Shown here: positions 1 to 6,533 of the stretch, one piece after another | Numbering within the stretch: position 1 is the stretch's first letter | Layout of the letters: each line of letters begins with the position of its first letter | DNA from: CBDUZS01 sp965371785 | GTDB taxonomy: Bacteria > Fermentibacterota > Fermentibacteria > Fermentibacterales > JCC-6 | Length of the DNA stretch: 19,372 nt | Assembly: GCA_965371785.1 (NCBI GenBank) | Contig: CBDUZS010000051.1 | Span: 1 to 19,372, forward strand | Direction of reading: 5' to 3' | Notes under the pieces: model-generated | Database searches by the model: none | Told to the model about the DNA's origin: nothing | What the model saw: only the letters and a program-made list of their open reading frames with translations | Position numbers and translations under genes: made by a program

Positions 1-2
1 CA

Positions 3-1037
3 AGAGAGCGGTGTAGTAAGCTGAAGTGGTGGGAAGAGCGTCTCAGACTAAGAACCCTCGGGGACCTGATCGGGATCCAACCACGAGTAGAAGCTGCTCT
101 TCGTGGGCTTCGGGCAACTGGGAGAGATGGGAAAGGCACTTGCCTATCCGGAAAGACACTCACGAACTACGCAGAAACTCTGAGAAGCTTCTGCAACTGG
201 GCCAGGAAACGGTCCTACCTCGAAGCAGATCCTCTAGCTTCCCTAGCCGGGTTTGACACTACACCCAAGAAGAAACGCCGTGCTCTCTCCCCTGAGGAGA
301 TTCACCGGGTCCTTGAAGTCGCACCGGAACATCGTCGGATTCTGTATATGGTGGCACTTACTACTGGACTTCGTGCTGGAGAGCTTCGAGCGCTGACACC
401 AGATCACGTTGATGTCGAGAATGGAGTACTGATCCTCGATCCTTCCTGGACGAAGAACCGGAAACCAGGATTGCAGCCGATACCTGATCCTCTGGTCGAT
501 ATCCTTGTTGAGTATGGAGCCAGTGGAAAAGCAACGCAACTGTACAGAGAGCACTACAATCGCAAAGATGCGAAACCAGTTGGTATCCCGGACAGTCCAC
601 TGCTGTTCGTACCCACGCATACGGCCAGGGACTTAAGGAAGGATCTGGACGATGCAGGAGTAGATGCCTTCATCCCTGGAGAAGGCACTGTTGACTTCCA
701 TTCCTGCAGGATCACCTACATCTCATTCGTCATTGAGGCGGGAGCATCCGTCAAGGAGGGTCAGACATTGGCACGCCACTCTACACCAGTGCTGACGATG
801 AATGTCTATGCGCGTGCCCGAAACGACCGTCTAGCCGTTCTTGCTAACAAAGTCGGGGAGAATGTGCTTCCAGATTCGGAAAGTGCACTATGTGTGCACT
901 CAGATGATCCGAGCGTATTTGAGCAGGTTGCTAATCGCTTTAGCGATAGGGAGATAAGGGCTCTTGGAGAGTTGGTGGAGGCGGCGGGATTCGAACCCGC
1001 GTCCGAATACATGGACTCTGCAGCTCTACATGCTTAG
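3..1037 (+). CDS. Tyrosine recombinase (phage/island integrase), 5' end outside window
   Basis: Site-specific recombinase that would integrate and excise a mobile element. The frame is open from the window edge, so the start codon is missing and about 344 residues are visible; the ATG at 348 is internal. The first third looks like a helical core-binding domain (KTLTNYAETLRSF at about 156-194). The catalytic domain shows Arg in TTGLRAGEL (372-374), a beta-hairpin Lys in WTKNRK (453-455), HSCR giving His and the second Arg (699-710), His in LARHS (777-779), and the nucleophile Tyr in NVYAR (807-809). About 75 residues follow the Tyr, a long tail. The last 65 bases run antisense into the 3' end of ssrA, so the C-terminus EAAGFEPASE is partly encoded by the tmRNA T-arm. 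Location and orientation imply an element integrated at ssrA and extending left. The family call is sure; the nature of the element is unknown. Confidence 0.9.
   Translation, partial: RERCSKLKWWEERLRLRTLGDLIGIQPRVEAALRGLRATGRDGKGTCLSGKTLTNYAETLRSFCNWARKRSYLEADPLASLAGFDTTPKKKRRALSPEEIHRVLEVAPEHRRILYMVALTTGLRAGELRALTPDHVDVENGVLILDPSWTKNRKPGLQPIPDPLVDILVEYGASGKATQLYREHYNRKDAKPVGIPDSPLLFVPTHTARDLRKDLDDAGVDAFIPGEGTVDFHSCRITYISFVIEAGASVKEGQTLARHSTPVLTMNVYARARNDRLAVLANKVGENVLPDSESALCVHSDDPSVFEQVANRFSDREIRALGELVEAAGFEPASEYMDSAALHA
973..1010. other. Probable integration (attachment) site in the 3' end of ssrA
   Basis: The 3' end of tmRNA and tRNA genes is a well-known target of tyrosine recombinases. 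Here the integrase frame at 3-1037 abuts and overlaps this end. The segment encodes the CCA end, the acceptor 3' strand and the T-arm, which stay intact. The crossover point cannot be fixed because the matching direct repeat at the far end of the element would lie left of the window. This is inference from context. Confidence 0.5.
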
Positions 1038-1322
1038 GCCGGATCAATTTCCCCGGGGTTTGGCTCCGGTCGGCGTTCGCCCGGGTATCTTCCATTGGTT
1101 CTTACTGCTTCCACCCGGAAGAAGGGTTTGGCAGCCAGCCCTCCTTCTTACGCCTGACCCCGGACCGGAAGGCAACTTCCGGGCAGACGGCTACCCGCCA
1201 ATATGGGTAGCTGGCCGTTATTTAAGCGGCAGTTAGTTCTATCCACCATTTTTTACGAGGCGGCGGAACCTCGGCATGCTACCACAGAACCGCTTATGTA
1301 CCCGTCGAGACCTGTCGCCCCC
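973..1322 (-). ncRNA. ssrA: Transfer-messenger RNA (tmRNA), with an unusually short tag region
   Basis: tmRNA rescues stalled ribosomes with SmpB by acting first as alanyl-tRNA and then as a short message. The mature 5' end GGGGGCG (1322-1316) pairs fully with CGCCTCC before the encoded ACCA at 973. Conserved blocks include TCGACGGG near the 5' end, GCATGCCGAGG, CCTCGTAAAAAA, and the 3' block GCATGTAG, then TTCGGACGCGGGTTCGAATC. Length is 350 nt, against 363 in E. coli. Pseudoknot 1 is visible: CGAGG with CCTCG (1260-1256), and CCGCC (1266-1262) with GGTGG (1247-1243). Directly after it come ATAGAA, then CTA ACT GCC GCT TAA (1236-1222), so the tag ends in Ala-Ala and stop but has at most about six codons. 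Helix P5 around the stop is present (about 1235-1208). It is transcribed from the promoter at 1345-1372. Identity is certain; the tag start is not. Confidence 0.95.
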
Positions 1323-1344
1323 ACGAAAGCTGTTCTGCACTTCT

Positions 1345-1372
1345 ATTATTGCAGCAGATCGCGCTTTGTCAA
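1345..1372 (-). promoter_or_regulatory. Sigma70-type promoter of ssrA
   Basis: On the minus strand a perfect -35 TTGACA (1372-1367) is followed after 16 bases by AATAAT (1350-1345). Transcription would start near 1337, about 15 bases before the mature tmRNA 5' end at 1322, leaving a short leader for RNase P to remove. It is back to back with the rpmB promoter. Confidence 0.75.
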
Positions 1373-1378
1373 CGGGAC

Positions 1379-1407
1379 TTGTCAGAACGATGGTTGATTA
1401 GTATAGA
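1379..1407 (+). promoter_or_regulatory. Probable promoter of rpmB
   Basis: TTGTCA (1379-1384) and TATAGA (1402-1407) are separated by 17 bases, with a start expected near 1414 and a leader of about 33 bases. The -35 matches consensus in five of six positions; the -10 is weaker. The ribosome binding site GAGGAG at 1435-1440 precedes the ATG at 1447. Confidence 0.55.
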
Positions 1408-1446
1408 TTGCAGTCATTTCAACACTTGCTAATCGAGGAGCGATTG

Positions 1447-1635
1447 ATGTCCTGGAAATGTGATATCTGCGGAAAGCAGCCTTCGGTAGGGTTCAGAGTC
1501 AGCCACTCCGACAAGCATACAAAGCATACCTGGAAGCCAAATCTCCAGAGCATGAGGGTTCTTGTCAACGGCAGGGTGAAAAAACTCAAGGTTTGCACAA
1601 CGTGCCTGAAATCGAATAGGGTCCAGAAGGCCTGA
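1447..1635 (+). CDS. rpmB: 50S ribosomal protein L28, zinc-binding form
   Basis: Structural protein of the large ribosomal subunit, 62 residues, a usual length for L28. Residues 5-8 (CDIC) and 50-53 (CTTC) give the two CxxC pairs of the zinc-binding (C+) form. The core includes GFRVSHSDKHTKHTWKPN and the basic stretch VNGRVKKLKVC. The ATG at 1447 is chosen because GAGGAG lies seven bases upstream and the protein then begins as L28 normally does; a start further upstream would add an unrelated leader. It is a single-gene unit between its own promoter and the terminator at 1657, divergent from ssrA and convergent with the radical SAM gene. Zinc-type L28 genes are sometimes accompanied elsewhere by zinc-independent paralogs under Zur control; nothing here shows such control. 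Confidence 0.95.
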   Translation: MSWKCDICGKQPSVGFRVSHSDKHTKHTWKPNLQSMRVLVNGRVKKLKVCTTCLKSNRVQKA

Positions 1636-1656
1636 TCAATTCCGTAATACGTCTGT

Positions 1657-1683
1657 CGGGATGAGAAATCACCCCGCTTTTTT
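1657..1683 (+). terminator. Intrinsic terminator after rpmB
   Basis: CGGGATGA and TCACCCCG pair (one mismatch) around a GAAA tetraloop at 1657-1676, followed by C and six T (1678-1683). It begins 21 bases past the rpmB stop. The T-run overlaps the stop codon region of the convergent radical SAM gene. On the minus strand no T-run follows the hairpin, so it should act mainly on rpmB transcripts. Confidence 0.8.
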
Positions 1684-3334
1684 ATTGAGGATCTTCCTCT
1701 GCTTCCTTCTGACGTGCCTGATTCGCAGAAAGAGCCAGTTGCAGCTCGCGTGCCAGTCTCGTGTAGCCGAAACCCATGTTGAGAAAGTCCCATCCAAAGA
1801 CAGTACTGGTCTTGAGGCGTGTGAACACCCAGCCGATATCGACCCCCGCCCTTGTGAACGCAGTGTTCCAGCCAATTCCCTTCAGCTTCTCCTCGAGGGC
1901 ATTTGCCACTCGATAATCCCCGCGCGCAAGCAATGCACGGATATGTGCTTCTCTCGGGGATTCGGAGATCACGGAGACTGATCTTATTCTGCTGAGCTGG
2001 CCCTCGATGGTCTCCAGCCAGCGTCGGAGATCTCTTGTGTGGACCATCTCAGACCACTGGAAAGCCGTCCAGGGTCTGGGTATGAAGATGTTTATGTTCA
2101 CCGTGATCGGGACCTTGGTCAGTTTACGTATTTTCTTGACAACCAGTGCAATAGAATCTCTGTCAGATTCCATCTCGAAGGGAAGCCCCACCTGGAAGTG
2201 AAGCCGAATCTCGCGGGTGCTCCTGGTGATCCCTGCGAAGGAGTCGATGATCGATTGCTCTCTGAGGTTCTTTCCGAGAACCTTCCTGAAGCTCTCCGAT
2301 CCGGTTTCGAGATGAATGTTGATCACCGCCGGATCGAAATCGAGACCGATATTCTCCAGGTACTTCAGCGTATCGACTGAATGATTTGCGATGAGAACCT
2401 CGAAATCGTGCTTCCCGATAACTTCCATAACCTCGCGGAAGCATGAGTGCGATGAAGGTGAGGAAGCGTTCAGTCCAATCCTCGAACCAGAGGGAATTGT
2501 GTTCAGGAGTGATTCGAGGTCATCGACCCTTTTTTCTCTGTATGGAAGGTAAATGTATCCGGGCATACAGAATCTGCAGTTGAAGGGGCATCCTCTCGAG
2601 AGCTCCAGCATCACAGTGTTCTCGGGGCTGGTATCCGGGGAGACTGTGCCGGAGATAGTGCCTATTCCCTCGGTGTTTGCCCACTGGCGGATGATGGTTG
2701 CACTAGGCTTCCTGATTCCATGAATGGAAGGCACGTAGATACCGGGAAGCTGCGATAGCCATTTAAGAATTCTGACCTTTGGCGCCCCCTGGGAGCCAAG
2801 GCTCTTAATCGTATCGAGCACGGGACCCAGGGATGGCTCTGACTCTCCGATGATGAATGCGTCCATGAAGGGTGACAACGGAAGTGGATTGGCGGTAACA
2901 CTGAGACCGCTTGCGAGGATGATCGGCCATTTCGCTTCTCTTTGCGAGCTGCGGAGGGTAATCCCCGATAACTGCATCATCTCCAGAACTGGAAGGAAAT
3001 CGGTTTCGAAGGAGACCATGAACGTCAGCAGATCCGATTCAGAGATCGGTTTACCGCTTTCCAGAGTGACAACAGGTCTGCCTACCCGTCTTCTCCAGTT
3101 ATGCTCGCTCTTCTCCGGGAAAAAGGCTCTTTCACACCTGGTATCAGGCCAGCTCGAAAGCTGGTTGAATAAACTGTGAAAGGAGAGCGACGACATCCCC
3201 AGTGAGTAGACCCCGGGATACGCCAGAACGGTTTCGAAAATACCGATGGAGTTACCCTTCAGGATCTTCGTTTCCCTGTCCAATATTTTACGTCTTTGTC
3301 TGTCGTACCGCTCAGACGCAGATTTGCGACTCAT
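1682..3334 (-). CDS. Radical SAM protein, TIGR03960-like, with degenerate B12-binding-like N-terminus
   Basis: Predicted iron-sulfur radical SAM enzyme of 550 residues; the reaction is unknown. The cluster motif CPFNCRFC (Cys249, Cys253, Cys256) is intact and followed by MPGY. Residues about 30-170 (VLAYPGVYSLGMSSLSFH, CERAFFPE, a PLPLSPFMDAFIIGE-type stretch) resemble the cobalamin-binding-like domain of the uncharacterised TIGR03960 family, but I see no cobalamin-ligating DxHxxG. The C-terminal REAHIRALLARGDYR and a GWDFLNMGFG stretch also match that family's ending. It lies 98 bp after ftsZ on the same strand, so it is either the last gene of the dcw operon or has its own weak promoter (3372-3401). 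The ATG at 3334 has only a distant GGGGG as ribosome site. The stop lies within the rpmB terminator region. Family assignment is from memory of the motif layout; no function should be inferred from position alone. Confidence 0.75.
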   Translation of the reverse strand: MSRKSASERYDRQRRKILDRETKILKGNSIGIFETVLAYPGVYSLGMSSLSFHSLFNQLSSWPDTRCERAFFPEKSEHNWRRRVGRPVVTLESGKPISESDLLTFMVSFETDFLPVLEMMQLSGITLRSSQREAKWPIILASGLSVTANPLPLSPFMDAFIIGESEPSLGPVLDTIKSLGSQGAPKVRILKWLSQLPGIYVPSIHGIRKPSATIIRQWANTEGIGTISGTVSPDTSPENTVMLELSRGCPFNCRFCMPGYIYLPYREKRVDDLESLLNTIPSGSRIGLNASSPSSHSCFREVMEVIGKHDFEVLIANHSVDTLKYLENIGLDFDPAVINIHLETGSESFRKVLGKNLREQSIIDSFAGITRSTREIRLHFQVGLPFEMESDRDSIALVVKKIRKLTKVPITVNINIFIPRPWTAFQWSEMVHTRDLRRWLETIEGQLSRIRSVSVISESPREAHIRALLARGDYRVANALEEKLKGIGWNTAFTRAGVDIGWVFTRLKTSTVFGWDFLNMGFGYTRLARELQLALSANQARQKEAEEDPQ

Positions 3335-3371
3335 TTATTCAGGATACCCCCATATTGACTACTGTCTGAGT

Positions 3372-3401
3372 AATATATCGGTTGAGATCAGGATACTGCA
3401 A
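3372..3401 (-). promoter_or_regulatory. Possible weak promoter for the radical SAM gene
   Basis: TTGCAG (3401-3396) and TATATT (3377-3372) are 18 bases apart in the 98-bp gap after ftsZ. The leader would be about 30 bases. The -35 overlaps an inverted repeat. Matches are moderate, and read-through from the dcw operon is equally possible. Confidence 0.3.
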
Positions 3402-3432
3402 AGAATAGTATCTTTATCCTGCCGATAATCGT

Positions 3433-4578
3433 TTAATCAATAGTCCTCTTCAGGAAGGGTGGCAGTCCCTTTCTCGACGGTGTCACCCTGGGGTTATCCG
3501 ACTGAGGTACGAATGGAGCCGCGAGGCTTTCCTCCCCTGTTCTGCCTGCTCCGAATGGAAAATCGTCGGACAGAGAAATATCGAGATCCTCAGGATCGGG
3601 GGCATATGCTTCTCCGAAACCGGTTGCTATCACGGTTACCTTGAGCTGATCACTCATGTCCTCACTGATACTCGATCCCATGAAGACGTTGGCCTGTTCG
3701 CCAACCACGTTTGTAATCGTCTCCATGGCCTCTGTGAACTCGCTGAACTTCATTTCCGGTGATGACTGGATGCTCACGAGCAGCGCCTTTGCTCCCTCGA
3801 TCGATATGCTGTCGAGAAGAGGGCTGGAGATTGCCTCCTTCGCTGCCTCAACTGCTCTGCTCGGTCCGGAAGCAATACCGGTACCCATCATTGCGCCGCC
3901 GCCCTGGGTTATCACGGTCTTCACGTCCTGGAAATCCAGGTTTATCAATCCCGGAAAAGAGATCAGGCTCGATATGCCTTCGACCGCGTTCATGAGAACC
4001 ATGTTCGCCATATCGAACACTTGCTCCAGTGTTGATGTCTCATCTGAAATTGACTTCAGGCGATCGTTCGGGATCACGATGAGAGTATCGACTTCCTTTC
4101 GCAGATCCTCGATCCCCTGTTCGGCCTGAACTGATTTCACCGTCCCCTCGAACTCGAACGGCCGGGTAACGACTCCCACGGTTATCGCACCCGCGCTATG
4201 GGCAATCCTGGCAACGACCGGCGTGGCACCGGTTCCCGTTCCACCGCCCATTCCTGCGGCAATGAAGACCATGTGGGCTCCTGAAACTACCTCCTCTATC
4301 TCCTTGATGTTCTCCTCTGCGGATTGTTCACCGATCTCGCTGCTGCCGCCCGCACCCAATCCTCTTGTTATCCTGGGGCCAATCTGTATCTGGACGTCGG
4401 CCAGACATCTGTAGAGTGCCTGGACATCAGTGTTTATTGCAACGTACTCTACACCCTTCAGATTCGATTGAATCATCCGGTTGATGGCATTGCACCCACA
4501 CCCACCGACACCGAGAACTTTGAGCCGGGCTCCACCGGCGTTCTCCTCACCGATTTCCCTGAGCTCTATCACTGCCAT
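3433..4578 (-). CDS. ftsZ: Cell division GTPase FtsZ
   Basis: Tubulin-like GTPase that polymerises into the Z-ring at midcell; 381 residues, normal length. It shows the tubulin signature GGGTGTG (111-117), the T3 region around LGAGG (74-78), NDRL after the guanine-binding segment, and the T7 synergy loop NLDFQD (213-218) with its catalytic Asp. A linker of about 50 residues leads to the conserved C-terminal peptide LPPFLKRTID, which binds FtsA and other partners. The T1 loop reads GVGGCGCNA, with cysteines at 27 and 29 where glycine or alanine is usual. The ATG at 4578 has GGGGGAG just upstream and lies 21 bp after the ftsA stop, so the two are probably coupled. It is the last canonical gene of the dcw cluster. 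Confidence 0.98.
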   Translation of the reverse strand: MAVIELREIGEENAGGARLKVLGVGGCGCNAINRMIQSNLKGVEYVAINTDVQALYRCLADVQIQIGPRITRGLGAGGSSEIGEQSAEENIKEIEEVVSGAHMVFIAAGMGGGTGTGATPVVARIAHSAGAITVGVVTRPFEFEGTVKSVQAEQGIEDLRKEVDTLIVIPNDRLKSISDETSTLEQVFDMANMVLMNAVEGISSLISFPGLINLDFQDVKTVITQGGGAMMGTGIASGPSRAVEAAKEAISSPLLDSISIEGAKALLVSIQSSPEMKFSEFTEAMETITNVVGEQANVFMGSSISEDMSDQLKVTVIATGFGEAYAPDPEDLDISLSDDFPFGAGRTGEESLAAPFVPQSDNPRVTPSRKGLPPFLKRTID

Positions 4579-4599
4579 GGTCTCCCCCTGTTCTTCCGG

Positions 4600-5844
4600 T
4601 TATCTGAGTTTTCCCAGAAATTCCTTCAATTTTCTGCTTACGTCCGTTAACAGTTTTCCTCCCCGCCTGGAACCCTCCTCGAGGGGCTTCTTGCTGCCGA
4701 GGATCAGGAGCCCTGCAGCAGTTGAATACTCGGGCTGCTTGACGAGTTCGGTCGAGGACTCCAGATCTGATGGAGCACCAGTTTCGACGGGAAGTCCGAT
4801 CACTTCCCTGCCGGTCCTGGAAATCCCGGGAAGTCTTGATGTCCCTCCCGTTATCACAAGACCTGCGGGAAGCTCTGATCGGGAAACACCTGATCTGGAC
4901 AGCTCGCCCGCAATACCTTCGAAGATTTCCTGAACACGTTGACAAACGATCTGGGAAACAACGGCATGGGATACGCTGAACGTCCCTCTGCCCCCCAGCC
5001 TTATCACCTTGATATTCTTGTTGGGATCCGCCATGGAATTGGCTGCAACCGCCCACCCTGTCTTGAGTTTTTCGGCCTGGACGGCAGGAATCCGCAGGGT
5101 CTGCAGATCACCGGTTATGAGGTTCCCGCCAAGGGGAACCACGCCCATAAAGGCAAGTGACCCGTTGATGTAAACCGCTACATCGGTTGTACCTGCACCT
5201 ATATCGGCAACCGCCACACCCATTTCCATTTCGTCTTCTGTAAGAACCGCAGCGGCACTTGCGATCGCAGATGGAATCACTCCGGTTACGATTCTCCCCG
5301 ATTCCTCCACGGCGGCAACGAGGTTGGCGACGGCAATCCTGTCAGCTATTACCGTATAAATTCTTGCGCTCAGCTGCTCGGCTCTCAGACCCAGAGGTGG
5401 TTTCCTGATGTTCTCGAAGCTGTCCACCGCGTAGTCACGCTTCACCACTTCCAGGATCCGGCAGCCCGCCGGGAGGCCAACGGCCATTGCTGCTTCCTCG
5501 GCTTTCTCGATATCCGCCTCGGTTATCTCGTGTGACTGGTAGTCATCACTCCTGCCGATACTGATGCTGCCCCTGCCCGCAAATCCCTTTACATGCTCAC
5601 CGGTAACGGAAATGAAAACGTCGTTCACAGGCCATGCGGAAAGGATCTCGGCTTCTCGAGAAGCGCTTTCGGCTGCGCGGGTCAGCCCCTCCATGTCGAT
5701 AACCATGCCGTCTCTCAACACATTTTCGTTTGCAGTGTACCCGGCACCGATTACTGCCAGACGGTCATTTTCCCTGATCTCGCCTACAACACATGTGACA
5801 CCGGCTGTTCCGATATCCAGGCCTGCAACAACTCGTTCACTCAT
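4600..5844 (-). CDS. ftsA: Cell division protein FtsA (actin-like membrane anchor)
   Basis: Actin-family ATPase that tethers FtsZ to the inner membrane and signals to the septal synthesis enzymes; 414 residues, typical length. Phosphate-1 motif LDIGTAGV (9-16), phosphate-2 region VADIGAGTTDVAVY, and adenosine-region ITGGTSRLPGI mark the actin fold. An SHS2-type 1C domain lies between the first two. The end, VSRKLKEFLGKLR, is the amphipathic membrane-targeting helix. The frame is open upstream to 5952, but the ATG at 5844 is chosen: it lies two bases after the ftsQ stop, has AGGGAG just upstream, and gives the usual FtsA N-terminus. ftsZ follows at 21 bp. Confidence 0.97.
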   Translation of the reverse strand: MSERVVAGLDIGTAGVTCVVGEIRENDRLAVIGAGYTANENVLRDGMVIDMEGLTRAAESASREAEILSAWPVNDVFISVTGEHVKGFAGRGSISIGRSDDYQSHEITEADIEKAEEAAMAVGLPAGCRILEVVKRDYAVDSFENIRKPPLGLRAEQLSARIYTVIADRIAVANLVAAVEESGRIVTGVIPSAIASAAAVLTEDEMEMGVAVADIGAGTTDVAVYINGSLAFMGVVPLGGNLITGDLQTLRIPAVQAEKLKTGWAVAANSMADPNKNIKVIRLGGRGTFSVSHAVVSQIVCQRVQEIFEGIAGELSRSGVSRSELPAGLVITGGTSRLPGISRTGREVIGLPVETGAPSDLESSTELVKQPEYSTAAGLLILGSKKPLEEGSRRGGKLLTDVSRKLKEFLGKLR

Positions 5845-5846
5845 AT

Positions 5847-6533
5847 TCACTCCCTGAATCTCAGTACTGCCTGGTTGCGGTATCTCAGATCCATCTCGCA
5901 CCAGTCTCCGCCGAGGAAAGCACAGCTCTCCACCGTCCGATAAGCGGACCATCTCTCGGAGAGGTCATTTTCGCCGAGTATCACTGCACTATTGTCGTCA
6001 AAGAGAATCGACAGCGTTCTTCCATCGAGCACGAGATTTCCGCACCAGTTATCTGGAAGGCCCTCTGACAGCCACTCCACGACATTCGTAACACCGGTTG
6101 AGTCGGCACGTCCCTCGATCAGCACTACGGGAAGTGAATCCGAAATGAATGATGGAGGCAGAATCTCACAGTCAACGGAAATCGGATACACGCCGCTCTC
6201 GTCGGAGAGGAGCAGAACAGGTCTGGAGAGCGTAGCCCTGATCCGGATGGAAGATGGCCAGATCAGCGATGCTTCCGCAGTCTCGATTCCGGCAAGAGCC
6301 TCGAGTTCGTTCTCGAGGAAACCCCTGTCGATGCTGCCAAGCGGTTTACTGAAATATGGGATCAGGATATCCGCCACTGCAGCGGAGTCGGAGCATCTGA
6401 TACCGTTTATCCTGACCGTATCCAGATCGAATTTCCCCGATCTCTCGGCAGATCTGTAAAGGAGGGCACCTCCGAAGGCCAGCAAAGAGACTAGCAGGAA
6501 GGTGAGGACTACCCCGTTCTCAGCTCGTCGCAT
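5847..6533 (-). CDS. ftsQ: Cell division protein FtsQ
   Basis: Bitopic membrane protein that links the early divisome to FtsW/FtsI, working with FtsL and FtsB. It has 228 residues, shorter than E. coli FtsQ (276). A short basic cytoplasmic start (MRRAEN) precedes one membrane helix (about 8-26), then a POTRA-like stretch beginning FDLDTVRINGIRCSD, and a beta domain with SIRIRATLSRPV, as in FtsQ. Sequence similarity is low, as usual for the family, so position between murC and ftsA supports the call. The frame is open upstream to 6755 inside murC, but the ATG at 6533 is preferred: it is preceded by GGAAGGGG and placed directly before the membrane helix. It overlaps the murC end by 14 bases. 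Confidence 0.88.
   Translation of the reverse strand: MRRAENGVVLTFLLVSLLAFGGALLYRSAERSGKFDLDTVRINGIRCSDSAAVADILIPYFSKPLGSIDRGFLENELEALAGIETAEASLIWPSSIRIRATLSRPVLLLSDESGVYPISVDCEILPPSFISDSLPVVLIEGRADSTGVTNVVEWLSEGLPDNWCGNLVLDGRTLSILFDDNSAVILGENDLSERWSAYRTVESCAFLGGDWCEMDLRYRNQAVLRFRE

Noticed and set aside
964..1236. Plus-strand ORF with RRRDSNPRP-like start
   Set aside because: It is the antisense translation of ssrA; such peptides are a known artefact opposite T-arms.
1150..1248. Long tmRNA-strand frame from ATG in AAAAAATGGTGG running about 33 codons to a TAA
   Set aside because: It would pass through P5 and the later pseudoknots and does not end in Ala-Ala, so it is unlikely to be the tag.
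1640..1682. Terminator for the radical SAM gene on the minus strand
   Set aside because: The hairpin after the stop lacks a T-run in that direction; only the plus-strand function is supported.
4547..5056. 169-codon minus-strand ORF overlapping ftsA
   Set aside because: Shadow frame of ftsA, rich in Arg, Gly and Ser, with no family resemblance.
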